Notes: generated by a model not told the origin, from the letters alone. DNA of 39,975 nt from an uncultured Lachnospiraceae bacterium (GCA_902779505.1 CACZBZ010000006.1:1-39975); one strand, 5' to 3'; numbered from the stretch's first letter, positions 7,592 to 16,120 are shown. Program-made: numbers and translations.

Positions 7592-9016
7592 TTAGTATGT
7601 AAGCTCAGGATACTTCTCTGTTACACCCTTGTAGAATACATCAAGTGCTTCTTCATATGTAGCGTTACCTTCAAAGTAATCCTTCATAGCCTTCTGGAAC
7701 TCTTCGTTACATCCCTGATCGTAGTTTGTAAGCTTGCTAAGATCGATTGTCTTAACACCCTCTACATACATAGGAAGAGGATTGATTCCGCCGAATACCT
7801 TGCTGCTGTATGAAGCATCAGCTGCCATAGCATCCATTGCTGACTGGTTGTTAACGAAGTCATCATCAGCCTTAACGATCTCTGTCATGATGTCAGCGTT
7901 GCATGTAAGCTGCTTCATGATATCTGCAACGAGTGAAGCGTTGTCTGTGCCGTTAGCACCGCAGATCCATGTACCACCCCAGAAGAATCCCTGAGGTCCC
8001 TTACAAGCGCCCCAACCGCCCTTAGCTGCGATTGAAGAAGCATCGTCTGCTGCCATACAGAAGTTGATGAGCCAAGCGGGTCCAAAGTAGCAGAATACCT
8101 TTCCTTCAGGATAGAAACCTGCTGACCAGTCATCTGACCAAAGATCAGCTGTACCAGTCTGACCTGCATCTACCATTTCCTTAGACATGTCAACCCATGC
8201 CTTGATGTTAGCATCAATGTTGATTGCTCCGTTCTCTACCCACTTTGTAGAAACGTTGTTAGAGAATACACGGAATGAATCGTTAGCTGTTGCTGTCATC
8301 TTGTAACCAGCGTCTGCCATCTGAGCTGCTGTAGCCTGAAATGTATCCCAATCCTTTACAGCTGCCTGAACTGTATCAGCATCGTCTGCGCCAAGAACTT
8401 CCTTAGCTGCCTCACGGTTGTAGATAAGAACACCGGGACATCCCTGCCAAGAAACACCCTTAAGCTGGCCGTTAGAATCTGTAACAACATCCTTTGTATA
8501 CTGATACTGCTCAGCTACATCAGCGTCTGTAACACCAAGTTCTGTTACAGGTACTGTGTAAGGTGTATCAACATACTTAAGAGCGTAGTCAGCCTCTACA
8601 AGGAAGAGGTCGATCTTGTCATCTGCTGCTGCATCAGCCTGTCCGAGTAATGTCTCGTCAAGGTTGTTCTGATATGCATTGTCATCAGAAGGAACGATTG
8701 TCCATACTACATCAACATCACCGATCTTACCATGAGTAGCATCAACTTCCTCATATCCGGGATAGTGATCTGTTAAACGTGACTTGAACTCTTCATTCCA
8801 GCAGTAAATATTTAATACTTTACCGTCGTCAGAAACAGTCCACTCTGTTGCTTCTGCTGCAGGTGCTTCTGCTGCAGTATCATCTGCAGGTGTTTCAGCT
8901 TCTGCAGCTGTGTCTGCTGCAGGTGCTTCTGCTGCAGGTGCTGAGTCGCCACATCCTACTAATAAAGCAGAAACCATGGCAACGCTCAGTAATGCGCTGA
9001 GTAATTTCTTTTTCAT
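7592..9016 (-). CDS. Sugar ABC transporter substrate-binding lipoprotein (family 1)
   Basis: Extracellular sugar-binding lipoprotein that feeds the two permeases downstream. The start chosen is ATG 9016, because GGAGGG lies seven bases before it; an ATG at 9031 overlaps that ribosome site. The 474-residue product opens MKKKLLSALLSVAMVSALLV followed by GC, a lipoprotein signal with its modified cysteine. About 35 residues of Ala/Glu/Pro/Thr-rich linker come next, then the mature family-1 domain starting near WTVSDDGKVLNIYCWNEEF. Aromatic patches such as FFWGGTWICGANG fit carbohydrate stacking. It lies 75 bases downstream of the LacI gene. Cellobiose or cellodextrin as ligand is inferred from neighbours. 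Confidence 0.93.
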   Translation of the reverse strand: MKKKLLSALLSVAMVSALLVGCGDSAPAAEAPAADTAAEAETPADDTAAEAPAAEATEWTVSDDGKVLNIYCWNEEFKSRLTDHYPGYEEVDATHGKIGDVDVVWTIVPSDDNAYQNNLDETLLGQADAAADDKIDLFLVEADYALKYVDTPYTVPVTELGVTDADVAEQYQYTKDVVTDSNGQLKGVSWQGCPGVLIYNREAAKEVLGADDADTVQAAVKDWDTFQATAAQMADAGYKMTATANDSFRVFSNNVSTKWVENGAINIDANIKAWVDMSKEMVDAGQTGTADLWSDDWSAGFYPEGKVFCYFGPAWLINFCMAADDASSIAAKGGWGACKGPQGFFWGGTWICGANGTDNASLVADIMKQLTCNADIMTEIVKADDDFVNNQSAMDAMAADASYSSKVFGGINPLPMYVEGVKTIDLSKLTNYDQGCNEEFQKAMKDYFEGNATYEEALDVFYKGVTEKYPELTY

Positions 9017-9056
9017 TATAAAACCCTCCATTTTAATGAAATTGTTATTTATCTAA

Positions 9057-9071
9057 ATCACACTATGTGAT
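9057..9071. promoter_or_regulatory. Short palindrome upstream of the binding-protein gene
   Basis: ATCACA-CTA-TGTGAT forms a six-base dyad in the 75-base gap between the LacI gene and the binding-protein gene, about 40 bases before the latter's start. It could be an operator or a weak lacI terminator stem; no T-run follows, so an operator is slightly favoured. Confidence 0.3.
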
Positions 9072-9090
9072 AAAGATCTGTTAAAAGTAA

Positions 9091-10110
9091 CTATCGAATC
9101 TTTCTTACGGATCTTCCTTCCGAAAGAACTCCTTCCACAACTATATGTTCTGTGGCAGTTGTTTTCGGTTTTTCGATCAGTTCAATCAGATTCTCTCCCG
9201 CAACCCTTCCTATCATCCTGGTATCCTGACATATTGTCGTGAGCCTGGGTTCTATCTGGGCTGCTATATTGATTCCGTCGTATCCCGTTATCGAGATATC
9301 TTCGGGAACCACAAGACCTCTTGCCTTGATCTCGTTGATTCCGCCTACTGCAGCGAAGTCGTCGGGATACATGATGCATGTCGGTCTATCTTTCAGACTT
9401 AATAGTTTCGCGGTAAGTTTTGCCGCATTGGATATATCTCTGTATTTTCCGCCTACTATATATTCTTCCGGAATATCCAGTCCCAATTCTTCGGTAGTCT
9501 TCCTGAAACTCTCCAGTCGACTGTCGGTAACGTCCGAATGGGCTACTCCATATATGTAAGCAATCTTACGATGTCCCTGGCTGTATACATATTTCACCAG
9601 GTCTGCGACTCCTTTGTAGTTGTCTGACTCAACAGACAGCCTGTCAGGGAATCTGTAGTCAATAGTAACAAGCGGTATGTCGCTCTTAACCAGATCCTCG
9701 ATCTCTCGATCTTTGAAGTTCACACAAGCTATCAGAACACCATCCACTCCTCTGAACCTGCTGTGTTCCAGATAGGATAACCTTCCTTTTCTCTGGTTGT
9801 TACAATTGATAAAAGTTATGTCGTATCCTTTAGCTTCCACCACTACTTTGAAGCTGTCCAGGATACTTGCGAAATAATCATGTGTCAGTCCACTCTGAGG
9901 GGCTTCATCCACGAACAGAACTCCTATATTGTAAGATCTGTTGGTCTTAAGTGTTCTTGCGGATGAGTTGGGAAAGTATCCAAGTTCTTTGGCACATTTC
10001 CTTATTCTCTCTTTTGTCTCTTCTCCAACGTCCTTGTGATCGTTGAGAGCCTTGCTGACTGTCGCTACGGACACGCCACATGCAGCCGATATGTCCTTCA
10101 TCGATATCAT
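9091..10110 (-). CDS. LacI family transcriptional regulator
   Basis: DNA-binding repressor or activator of the sugar module. The start chosen is ATG 10110 (MISMKDISAACGVSVATVSK), with GGGAGG ten bases upstream; a longer frame to 10203 would run across a likely operator. The helix-turn-helix and hinge occupy residues 1-60 (VSVATVSKALNDHKDV, then ELGYFPNSSARTLKTNRSYN), followed by a periplasmic-binding-protein-like sensor domain with PTCIMYPDDFAAVGG and ISITGYDG near the end. It is read in the same direction as the transporter and divergently from cellobiose phosphorylase. A promoter (TTGCAC / TATATT) and an operator-like site sit right before it, suggesting autoregulation. Confidence 0.94.
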   Translation of the reverse strand: MISMKDISAACGVSVATVSKALNDHKDVGEETKERIRKCAKELGYFPNSSARTLKTNRSYNIGVLFVDEAPQSGLTHDYFASILDSFKVVVEAKGYDITFINCNNQRKGRLSYLEHSRFRGVDGVLIACVNFKDREIEDLVKSDIPLVTIDYRFPDRLSVESDNYKGVADLVKYVYSQGHRKIAYIYGVAHSDVTDSRLESFRKTTEELGLDIPEEYIVGGKYRDISNAAKLTAKLLSLKDRPTCIMYPDDFAAVGGINEIKARGLVVPEDISITGYDGINIAAQIEPRLTTICQDTRMIGRVAGENLIELIEKPKTTATEHIVVEGVLSEGRSVRKIR

Positions 10111-10175
10111 TAGTTGCGATCCTCCCCATCTCGGAAGAATATTGGCGTTCCAAAAGTGATTCCGTATAAGGGTTT

Positions 10176-10194
10176 GTTTACTTAATCGTTTTCG
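10176..10194. promoter_or_regulatory. Operator-like site A (lacI side)
   Basis: GTTTACTTAATCGTTTTCG, the first of two exact 19-base copies in the divergent control region. It lies just downstream of the lacI -10 element, where a bound LacI protein would block transcription start. The reverse strand carries the core AAACGATT with the central CG that LacI-family operators usually have. Confidence 0.65.
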
Positions 10195-10201
10195 TAAATT
10201 C

Positions 10202-10230
10202 AATATAACTCAATTTTTTGGTCTGTGCAA
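10202..10230 (-). promoter_or_regulatory. Promoter of the lacI gene
   Basis: Minus-strand TTGCAC (10230-10225), a 17-base spacer and TATATT (10207-10202) make a good SigA-type promoter. It is about 90 bases ahead of the chosen LacI start codon, and operator-like site A covers its expected start point. Confidence 0.65.
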
Positions 10231-10419
10231 GCCCTTTTTTCACACTTTTTGTATATTTTTTACATCTTTGGTAGTTTTTGATAGTTTAGTTTTGGGTGAA
10301 TTGTGCAATTTACTCATTAACAGTTTATTCATATTTTGTTCACGGACTGTTTTCTTCCTTATATTTATAAATATTTTCGTAGTTTTTTTGAATGAAAATA
10401 TCTGTTTCGTTCTTACAAT

Positions 10420-10439
10420 TTGAGCAAACGGTTGCTCAA
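10420..10439. promoter_or_regulatory. Operator-like palindrome (middle site)
   Basis: TTGAGCAAACGGTTGCTCAA is an 18-of-20 palindrome with a central CG, the classic shape of a LacI-family operator. Its core AAACGGTT matches the AAACGATT of sites A and B. It lies about 130 bases from site B and 230 from site A, allowing DNA looping between them. The DNA around it (10240-10560) is very A+T-rich and holds no convincing gene. Confidence 0.65.
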
Positions 10440-10565
10440 AAAACGATCCGGACAGCAAATTATTCTTAGAAAAAAATCTTAGAAAATGCTGATTTTCTCT
10501 TGCATTTTGCAAAGCTATACTCTATACTCATATTAAATTCTCTTGAAGAATTTTCTTTTTTCTCC

Positions 10566-10584
10566 GTTTACTTAATCGTTTTCG
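10566..10584. promoter_or_regulatory. Operator-like site B (cellobiose phosphorylase side)
   Basis: Second exact copy of GTTTACTTAATCGTTTTCG in the same orientation as site A. It lies upstream of the phosphorylase promoter, a position from which a LacI-type protein might act by looping with the other sites or as an activator. Confidence 0.62.
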
Positions 10585-10590
10585 CTTTTG

Positions 10591-10608
10591 TGAGTGTATA
10601 TACGCTCA
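10591..10608. promoter_or_regulatory. Palindrome next to operator-like site B
   Basis: TGAGTGTATATACGCTCA is an 18-base palindrome with a single mismatched pair, just upstream of the phosphorylase -35 element. It does not share the AAACGRTT core, so it may bind a different regulator. Confidence 0.4.
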
Positions 10609-10611
10609 TCT

Positions 10612-10640
10612 TTGTTTGTTTCATTATATTAGTTTAATAT
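10612..10640 (+). promoter_or_regulatory. Promoter of cellobiose phosphorylase
   Basis: TTGTTT (10612-10617), a 17-base spacer and TAATAT (10635-10640) form a plausible SigA promoter, giving a leader of about 100 bases before the coding start at 10744. Confidence 0.55.
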
Positions 10641-10651
10641 GGTTTAACTAC

Positions 10652-10680
10652 TGCACACGATTCATTTGTGTGCATTTTTA
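10652..10680 (+). promoter_or_regulatory. 5' leader hairpin of cellobiose phosphorylase mRNA
   Basis: TGCACAC (10652-10658) pairs perfectly with GTGTGCA (10668-10674) and is followed by TTTTTA. It falls at or just after the predicted transcription start. It could stabilise the mRNA 5' end or act as a small attenuator; the short T-run makes strong termination doubtful. Confidence 0.4.
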
Positions 10681-10743
10681 AACATTAAGCATATTAAAAA
10701 ACTACATCATCTTTCTTATGTAAAAGATTAAAGGAGAATGTCT

Positions 10744-13227
10744 ATGAAATTTGGTTATTTCGATGACGCCAAGAGGGAGTACGTCATCACAACACCCAGA
10801 ACACCATATCCTTGGATCAACTACCTGGGTACTCAGGGATTCTTTTCTCTGATATCCAACACTGCAGGGGGATATTCGTTCTACAAAGATGCTCGATTAA
10901 GAAGAATTACACGTTATCGCTACAACAATGTTCCTATTGATATGGGTGGTCGTTATTTCTATATTAATGACAACGGAAGCATTTGGAATCCCGGCTGGTC
11001 TCCCGTTAAGACTGAGCTTGATTCTTATGAGTGCCGTCATGGTATGGGCTACACAGTTATCACAGGTAAAAAAGACGGTCTTAAGGCTGAGGTTACTTTC
11101 TTCGTTCCTCAGAATTATGACGGCGAAGTTCAGCAGCTGGTTCTTACAAACGAAGGCAGCGAAAAGAAGGACTTCTCACTTTTCTCATTTGCTGAATGGT
11201 GTCTTTGGGATGCTCAGGATGATTGTACCAACTTCCAGAGAAACTTCTCCACAGGCCGTGTAGAAGTTGTTGGTTCTACTATTTATCATAAGACAGAGTA
11301 CAGAGACAGACGTGATCATTTCGCTTTCTATACAGTTAATGATTCGATTGACGGTTATGATACAGACAGAGATGCTTTCATTGGTCTTTACAACGGATTC
11401 CACAATCCTCAGGCTGTAATTGACGGTAAGGCAACTGACTCTTTCGCTGACGGATGGTCACCGGTTGCTTCTCATTATAAGAAGATTAGCCTTGCTCCCG
11501 GCGAGACTAAGACACTTGTATTCATCTTAGGTTATGTTGAAATGCCTGCAGACAAGAAGTTCGAAGCTGACGGCAAGACCATCAACAAGGAAAAAGCCCT
11601 TAAGATGATTGATATGTACAATACTCCCGAGAAGGTTGCAGCAGGACTTGCAGAACTTCGTAAGACCTGGGATAAGCTTCTTGGTATCCTTAATGTTGAT
11701 ACACCTGATGAAAAAGTTAATCGTATGGTTAACATCTGGAACCAGTATCAGTGTATGGTTACTTTTAACCTTTCACGTTCTGCTTCTTATTTTGAATCAG
11801 GTATCGGTCGTGGAATGGGATTCCGTGATTCCAACCAGGATGTTCTCGGATTTGTTCATCAGATTCCCGACAGAGCAAGAGAAAGAATCATCGATATCGC
11901 TTCTACTCAGTTCCCTGACGGTGGATGCTATCATCAGTATCAGCCTCTTACAAAGAAGGGTAACTCAGATATCGGCGGTGACTTCTCAGACGATCCGTTA
12001 TGGCTGATCCTTTCAGTATCTGCTTACATCAAAGAGACAGGTGATTGGAGCATTCTTGATGAGATGGTTCCTTATGACAATGATATGTCAGTGGCACAGC
12101 CTCTTCTTGAGCACCTTAAGGTTTCTTTCTATCATATAGTAGAAAACCTCGGACCTCACAATCTTCCTCTTGCGATGAGAGCTGACTGGAATGACTGTAT
12201 CAACCTTTCATGTTTCTCAGATACACCGGGTGAAAGCTTCCAGACATACACCAATCCTAAGTTCGCCGCTGAAGGTGGCTACTCTAAGGTTGCAGAGTCT
12301 GTAATGGTTGCTACACTCTTTACCTATACAGGTCCCAATTATGTTGCTATTCTTAAGCATCTCGGAAAAGATGATGAAGCCGCAAAGGCTCAGGCTGAAA
12401 TCGACAAGATGAAGAAAGCCGTTATGGAATCTGCTTTTGACGGTGACTGGTTCATCAGAGCATATGATTCTACAGGCGCTAAGATGGGATCTAAGGAATG
12501 TGAAGAAGGTAAGATCTTCATCGAGCCTCAGGGATTCGCAGTAATGTCTGAGATCGGAAAAGAAGAAGGAGCCGATATTAAGACTCTCAATTCAATTGAT
12601 AAGTATCTTAATACCGAGTTCGGTCTTGTTCTTAACAATCCTGCATATACAAAATACTATGTACAGTACGGTGAGATCTCTACATATCCCGGCGGATACA
12701 AAGAGAATGCCGGAATATTTACTCATAACAACGCATGGATCATCTGTGCCGAGGCTTATGCCGGACGTGGAGACAAAGCTTTCGAGTATTATTCAAAGAT
12801 TGCTCCTGCTTTCACTGAAGAGACATCAGACATTCATAAGACAGAACCTTATGTATACGGTCAGATGATCGGTGGTAAGGATTCAGGTGCTGATATCGGC
12901 AAACCTAAGAATCACTTTGGACAGGGTAAGAACTCATGGCTTACAGGTACAGCTGCATGGAACATGGTAGCTATATCTCAGTACATTCTCGGTATCCAAG
13001 CTGATTTCGACGGTCTCAGAATCGATCCTTCAATTCCCGCTGAGTGGGATGGCCTCAATGCAACACGTCAGTTCCGTGGTGCTACATACGATATCAAGGT
13101 CAGCAATCCCAGCCATGTATGCAAGGGTATCAAGAGCGTTACGGTAGACGGTAAGGCTATCGAAGGCAATCTTCTCCCTGCATTCGGTGATGGCAAGACT
13201 CACGCCGTAGAAGTCGTGATGGGCTAA
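10744..13227 (+). CDS. cbpA: Cellobiose phosphorylase, GH94
   Basis: Cytoplasmic enzyme that splits cellobiose with phosphate to glucose-1-phosphate and glucose, saving one ATP per disaccharide. The 827-residue protein matches cellobiose phosphorylases over its full length: [20 protein letters not shown] at the start, [13 protein letters not shown] in the N-terminal beta domain, [20 protein letters not shown] in the barrel, ADWNDC at residues 480-485 carrying the general-acid aspartate, and [15 protein letters not shown] near the phosphate site. The start at 10744 is preferred over ATG 10738 because AAAGGAG is seven bases ahead of it. It is divergent from the LacI-transporter genes, with operators between. 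Family and substrate class are well supported; strict cellobiose preference over cellodextrin is by sequence likeness. Confidence 0.95.
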   Translation: MKFGYFDDAKREYVITTPRTPYPWINYLGTQGFFSLISNTAGGYSFYKDARLRRITRYRYNNVPIDMGGRYFYINDNGSIWNPGWSPVKTELDSYECRHGMGYTVITGKKDGLKAEVTFFVPQNYDGEVQQLVLTNEGSEKKDFSLFSFAEWCLWDAQDDCTNFQRNFSTGRVEVVGSTIYHKTEYRDRRDHFAFYTVNDSIDGYDTDRDAFIGLYNGFHNPQAVIDGKATDSFADGWSPVASHYKKISLAPGETKTLVFILGYVEMPADKKFEADGKTINKEKALKMIDMYNTPEKVAAGLAELRKTWDKLLGILNVDTPDEKVNRMVNIWNQYQCMVTFNLSRSASYFESGIGRGMGFRDSNQDVLGFVHQIPDRARERIIDIASTQFPDGGCYHQYQPLTKKGNSDIGGDFSDDPLWLILSVSAYIKETGDWSILDEMVPYDNDMSVAQPLLEHLKVSFYHIVENLGPHNLPLAMRADWNDCINLSCFSDTPGESFQTYTNPKFAAEGGYSKVAESVMVATLFTYTGPNYVAILKHLGKDDEAAKAQAEIDKMKKAVMESAFDGDWFIRAYDSTGAKMGSKECEEGKIFIEPQGFAVMSEIGKEEGADIKTLNSIDKYLNTEFGLVLNNPAYTKYYVQYGEISTYPGGYKENAGIFTHNNAWIICAEAYAGRGDKAFEYYSKIAPAFTEETSDIHKTEPYVYGQMIGGKDSGADIGKPKNHFGQGKNSWLTGTAAWNMVAISQYILGIQADFDGLRIDPSIPAEWDGLNATRQFRGATYDIKVSNPSHVCKGIKSVTVDGKAIEGNLLPAFGDGKTHAVEVVMG

Positions 13228-13247
13228 AAAGCCACATAAAGACAAAC

Positions 13248-13280
13248 AAAGACCCCGGTTCGATTGAACCGGGGTCTTTT
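13248..13280. terminator. Strong bidirectional terminator between cbpA and aspS
   Basis: Arms AAAGACCCCGGTTC (13248-13261) and GAACCGGGGTCTTT (13266-13279) pair perfectly around GATT. T follows on the plus strand, and T also follows on the minus strand, so it serves both convergent genes. Confidence 0.92.
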
Positions 13281-13323
13281 ATTGCTAAAGAGATGCTTTG
13301 GGGTGAAGATGATTTTTCAGACT

Positions 13324-15093
13324 CTATTCTTCCTTGGGAAGGTCGATCTTGATGTGAACATCGGCAAGCTGCTTGGGATCTACCTCAGCAGGCGCGCCCA
13401 TCATAACGTCCTGGGCTGTTTTGTTCATAGGGAAAGGAATGATTTCTCTTATGCTTTCTTCTCCCGCAATAAGCATTACCATACGGTCTACACCGGGTGC
13501 GATTCCCGCATGTGGCGGAGCACCGTAGCAGAATGCGTTGTACATGGCAGGGAACTTGGCTTTTACATCGTCTTCGCCGAGTCCGACCATCTCAAATGCC
13601 TTTACCATAATCTCAGGATCGTGATTTCTTACTGCTCCCGATGAAAGCTCAACACCGTTAACAACAAGATCGTACTGGTATGCCAGTATATCGAGAGGAT
13701 CCTGCTCCTCAAGTGCTTTCATACCGCCCTGAGGCATTGAGAAAGGATTGTGGCAAAATTCAAGTTCACCGCTTTCCTCTCCAATCTCGTACATAGGGAA
13801 ATCTACTATCCAGCAGAACTCATAACACTCTTTATTCATATGACCTTCAGCTGCTGCGCCCAAAAGCTTACGAAGAACGCCGGCTGTCTTAAGGGCATCA
13901 TTCTTCTTGCCTGCCGCAAGTCCCACAAAATCTCCGGGCTTTAAGTCAAATTCCTTGACTACGGCATCTTTTCTTTCCTGAAGGAACTTAGCTATTCCGC
14001 CTGCCAGTTCTCCGTTTTCATCCATCTTGAACCAGCATGCTTTATTAGCAGTTGCTATCTCTACATCTGCCATTATCTTATCAATTACCTTACGGCTTGC
14101 ATTGAAGCCTGTTACCTTTACTGCTTCTATGCTTGCGCCTTCTGCATCGAAAGGACCGAAACCGCAACCTGCAAGACAAGCTGTAACATCCTGAAGAACA
14201 AGGTCTATTCTGAGATCCGGCTTGTCCGAACCGTAAGTCTCCATGGCATCTCTGTATGAGATTCTCTTAAAAGGAGCCTTGCTTGCTGTCTTATATGTTC
14301 CGTATTTTGCAAAAATAGGAGGCAGCACATCCTCGATTACCGAGAACACATCTTCCTGTGAAGCGAAGGCCATCTCCATATCCAGCTGATAGAACTCTCC
14401 GGGGCTTCTGTCGGCTCTGGCATCTTCATCTCTGAAGCAAGGAGCCACCTGGAAGTATCTGTCAAAGCCCGAGGTCATAAGCAGCTGCTTGAACTGCTGA
14501 GGAGCCTGGGGAAGGGCATAGAACTTGCCCGGGTGATTTCTTGAAGGAACAAGATAATCCCTGGCACCTTCCGGAGAAGAACATGTAAGGATAGGTGTTG
14601 TTATCTCAAGAAAATCATGAGCTATCATAGCTGAACGAAGCTCTGCAACTATCTTGCTTCTTAATACAATCTTTTCCTTAACTGCAGGATTACGAAGATC
14701 AAGATATCTGTACTTTAATCTTGTTGCTTCATCGGCTTCCTTTGATCTGTTTACTTCGAAAGGAAGTTCATTATATATACATTTTCCAAGTACTTCTATT
14801 TTTTCCGGAACAACTTCAATATCACCTGTGGGAAGAGCTGCATTCTTGCTGGATCTCTCTCTTACTGTTCCCGTGATCTGAAGAGTCGATTCGTTGTTAA
14901 CACCTGCAAGAGATTCCATCATCTCCTCGGTCTCTACAACGAACTGAGTAATTCCGTAAAAGTCTCTGAGGATTAAGAACCCGAGATTCTTACTTACCTT
15001 ACGCATATTGTCATACCAGCCAACCAGTGTTACCTTCTGACCGACATGTTCCATGCGAAGTTCATTACATGTATGTGTTCTTGACTGCGTCAT
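13324..15093 (-). CDS. aspS: Aspartyl-tRNA synthetase
   Basis: Class IIb aminoacyl-tRNA synthetase that charges tRNA-Asp in the cytoplasm. The 589-residue bacterial-type protein has an N-terminal OB-fold anticodon-binding domain (THTCNELRMEHVGQKVTLVG), class II motif 2 (FRDEDARADRSPGEFYQLD), the bacterial GAD insertion domain in the middle, and motif 3 (HAGIAPGVDRMVMLI). The last motif is the Lachnospiraceae-style variant of the more usual GLALGLDR. AAAGGAC precedes the ATG. It stands alone, converging with cbpA on a shared terminator. Whether it also charges tRNA-Asn depends on GatCAB elsewhere and cannot be seen here. Confidence 0.97.
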   Translation of the reverse strand: MTQSRTHTCNELRMEHVGQKVTLVGWYDNMRKVSKNLGFLILRDFYGITQFVVETEEMMESLAGVNNESTLQITGTVRERSSKNAALPTGDIEVVPEKIEVLGKCIYNELPFEVNRSKEADEATRLKYRYLDLRNPAVKEKIVLRSKIVAELRSAMIAHDFLEITTPILTCSSPEGARDYLVPSRNHPGKFYALPQAPQQFKQLLMTSGFDRYFQVAPCFRDEDARADRSPGEFYQLDMEMAFASQEDVFSVIEDVLPPIFAKYGTYKTASKAPFKRISYRDAMETYGSDKPDLRIDLVLQDVTACLAGCGFGPFDAEGASIEAVKVTGFNASRKVIDKIMADVEIATANKACWFKMDENGELAGGIAKFLQERKDAVVKEFDLKPGDFVGLAAGKKNDALKTAGVLRKLLGAAAEGHMNKECYEFCWIVDFPMYEIGEESGELEFCHNPFSMPQGGMKALEEQDPLDILAYQYDLVVNGVELSSGAVRNHDPEIMVKAFEMVGLGEDDVKAKFPAMYNAFCYGAPPHAGIAPGVDRMVMLIAGEESIREIIPFPMNKTAQDVMMGAPAEVDPKQLADVHIKIDLPKEE

Positions 15094-15214
15094 TTTATGT
15101 ATGTCCTTTCCGATATAAATATTTACCTATATGATTATATCACTATATCCGCTATTTTGGGCACTTTCCTTGACTTTATCCGGAAGCCCTTTTTAAAAAT
15201 ATTTTTTTCAGGGG

Positions 15215-15243
15215 TTGTTTAGTTCGTAGCCTCGTCCGATAAT
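15215..15243 (+). promoter_or_regulatory. Promoter of the YeaQ/YmgE-like gene
   Basis: TTGTTT (15215-15220), a 17-base spacer and GATAAT (15238-15243) lie about 40 bases before the start codon at 15282. Confidence 0.55.
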
Positions 15244-15281
15244 ATATATAGTGGTAGTAAAATATATGGAGGTACAACATA

Positions 15282-15524
15282 ATGTGGAATTTTATTGTTG
15301 CTATTGTTATCGGTGCAATCGCCGGATGGCTTGCAAGTCTCATAATGAAGACAAGCTCAGGTCTTCTCCTTAACATCATCCTTGGTATTGTCGGTGGTTT
15401 TGTAGGAAGCTTCGTACTTGGTATTATAGGTATCGGTGCCTCTAACTTTATCGGCAATATTCTGGTATCCGTAGTTGGCGCCTGCATTATAATCGCAGTC
15501 GTTAATTTAATAAAGAAGAAGTAA
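15282..15524 (+). CDS. YeaQ/YmgE/GlsB family small membrane protein
   Basis: An 80-residue, strongly hydrophobic protein with three membrane spans rich in glycine: IVIGAIAGWLASLIMK, NIILGIVGGFVGSFVLGIIG, and GNILVSVVGACIIIAVVNLI before a KKK tail. This is the layout of the transglycosylase-associated / GlsB-YeaQ-YmgE family, small membrane proteins often induced by stress, with no known enzyme activity. GGAGG nine bases ahead of the ATG supports the start. Its last 23 bases overlap the end of queT on the opposite strand, leaving no room for a separate terminator. Confidence 0.9.
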   Translation: MWNFIVAIVIGAIAGWLASLIMKTSSGLLLNIILGIVGGFVGSFVLGIIGIGASNFIGNILVSVVGACIIIAVVNLIKKK

Positions 15525-15990
15525 CTTTAGCTTTACTTAATCCACTATAGAGGAGCTGGCCAAGTATTCCCACAGAGATTACTTCGCCGGCTCCAACTGT
15601 TAATATGAGGAACCAGTAAGCATCCTGTACATGATAAGCATATATCAGTACCAACGGTACTATAATCATGTTAGATACAATCGGTGGAATACAAAGAGCT
15701 ACTCGATGTTTTCTTAAAAGATAGGTTCCTACAGCTCCTATAAGAGTCGCAAGACTTCCAAAAATCACATCCCAAACAACACAGCCTGATAAATAATTGG
15801 ATATTATACAGCCCACGAAGAGTCCGGGTATTGCTGCGGGGGTAAATGCGGGTAAGATGCAGAGTGCTTCAGATATTCTTACCTGAATGGCACCTGAAGA
15901 TAAGCCGAATGCCGTGCTTATCATTGTGAGCACCACGTAAAGTGCTGCTACTACGCCTGATGTGGCAATGTACTTTGCTGTTAATTTCAT
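15502..15990 (-). CDS. queT: QueT-type queuosine-precursor transporter (ECF S component)
   Basis: Membrane substrate-binding subunit of an energy-coupling-factor importer for a queuosine precursor (preQ1/preQ0-type base). The 162-residue protein has five or six membrane segments and the family features ALYVVLTMISTAFGLSSGAI, QVRISEALCILPAFTPAAIP and GLFVGCIISN. No ECF ATPase or T subunit is nearby, so a shared module is expected. The strongest functional support is the leader: a preQ1-I-like aptamer covers its ribosome-binding site. Its 3' end overlaps the opposite-strand gene by 23 bases. Confidence 0.93.
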   Translation of the reverse strand: MKLTAKYIATSGVVAALYVVLTMISTAFGLSSGAIQVRISEALCILPAFTPAAIPGLFVGCIISNYLSGCVVWDVIFGSLATLIGAVGTYLLRKHRVALCIPPIVSNMIIVPLVLIYAYHVQDAYWFLILTVGAGEVISVGILGQLLYSGLSKAKVTSSLLN

Positions 15991-15997
15991 AGATATG

Positions 15998-16042
15998 TCC
16001 TCCTAGTTTTATTTATAGTCAGGATGGAATTTCGAACTGACT
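15998..16042 (-). promoter_or_regulatory. preQ1-I riboswitch in the queT leader
   Basis: On the minus strand AGTCAG (16042-16037) pairs with CTGACT (16022-16017) around a 14-base loop starting TTCGAAATTCC and ending with a C just before the 3' arm. This is followed by an A-rich tail TATAAATAAAACTAGGAGG. These are the marks of the class I preQ1 aptamer: P1, the loop UUC, a conserved C before the 3' arm, and the tail AAAACUA folding back into the loop. The tail runs into AGGAGG, so ligand binding would hide the ribosome site of queT. Found by eye, not by covariance search. Confidence 0.72.
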
Positions 16043-16082
16043 GTGTACAACAAACGCTGTTCTCAATTGCGACAGCTTTTCT

Positions 16083-16111
16083 AGAATATCACCTTAATCC
16101 GACTACGTCAA
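16083..16111 (-). promoter_or_regulatory. Promoter of queT
   Basis: Minus-strand TTGACG (16111-16106), a 17-base spacer and TATTCT (16088-16083). It gives a leader of about 85 bases that contains a GCTGT/ACAGC hairpin and then the preQ1-like aptamer. Confidence 0.68.
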
Positions 16112-16120
16112 GCACACAAA

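Noticed and set aside
8820-8945. CTGCAG-rich repetitive stretch looking like a tandem repeat or small array
   Set aside because: It codes for the Ala/Glu/Pro/Thr linker of the binding lipoprotein; the repetition follows from the protein composition.
10111-10203. N-terminal extension of the LacI protein to ATG 10203
   Set aside because: It would run through operator-like site A and the promoter's leader; the ATG at 10110 has a good GGGAGG and begins right at the helix-turn-helix as in other LacI proteins.
10240-10512. Open frame of 90 codons on the minus strand in the lacI-cbpA control region
   Set aside because: Its product is Phe/Lys/Asn-rich and follows A+T-rich composition, it spans the middle operator palindrome, and no ribosome site or known domain is seen.
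16055-16075. Hairpin GCTGT/ACAGC in the queT leader as a second aptamer
   Set aside because: A simple five-base stem without conserved elements; it is kept only as part of the leader.
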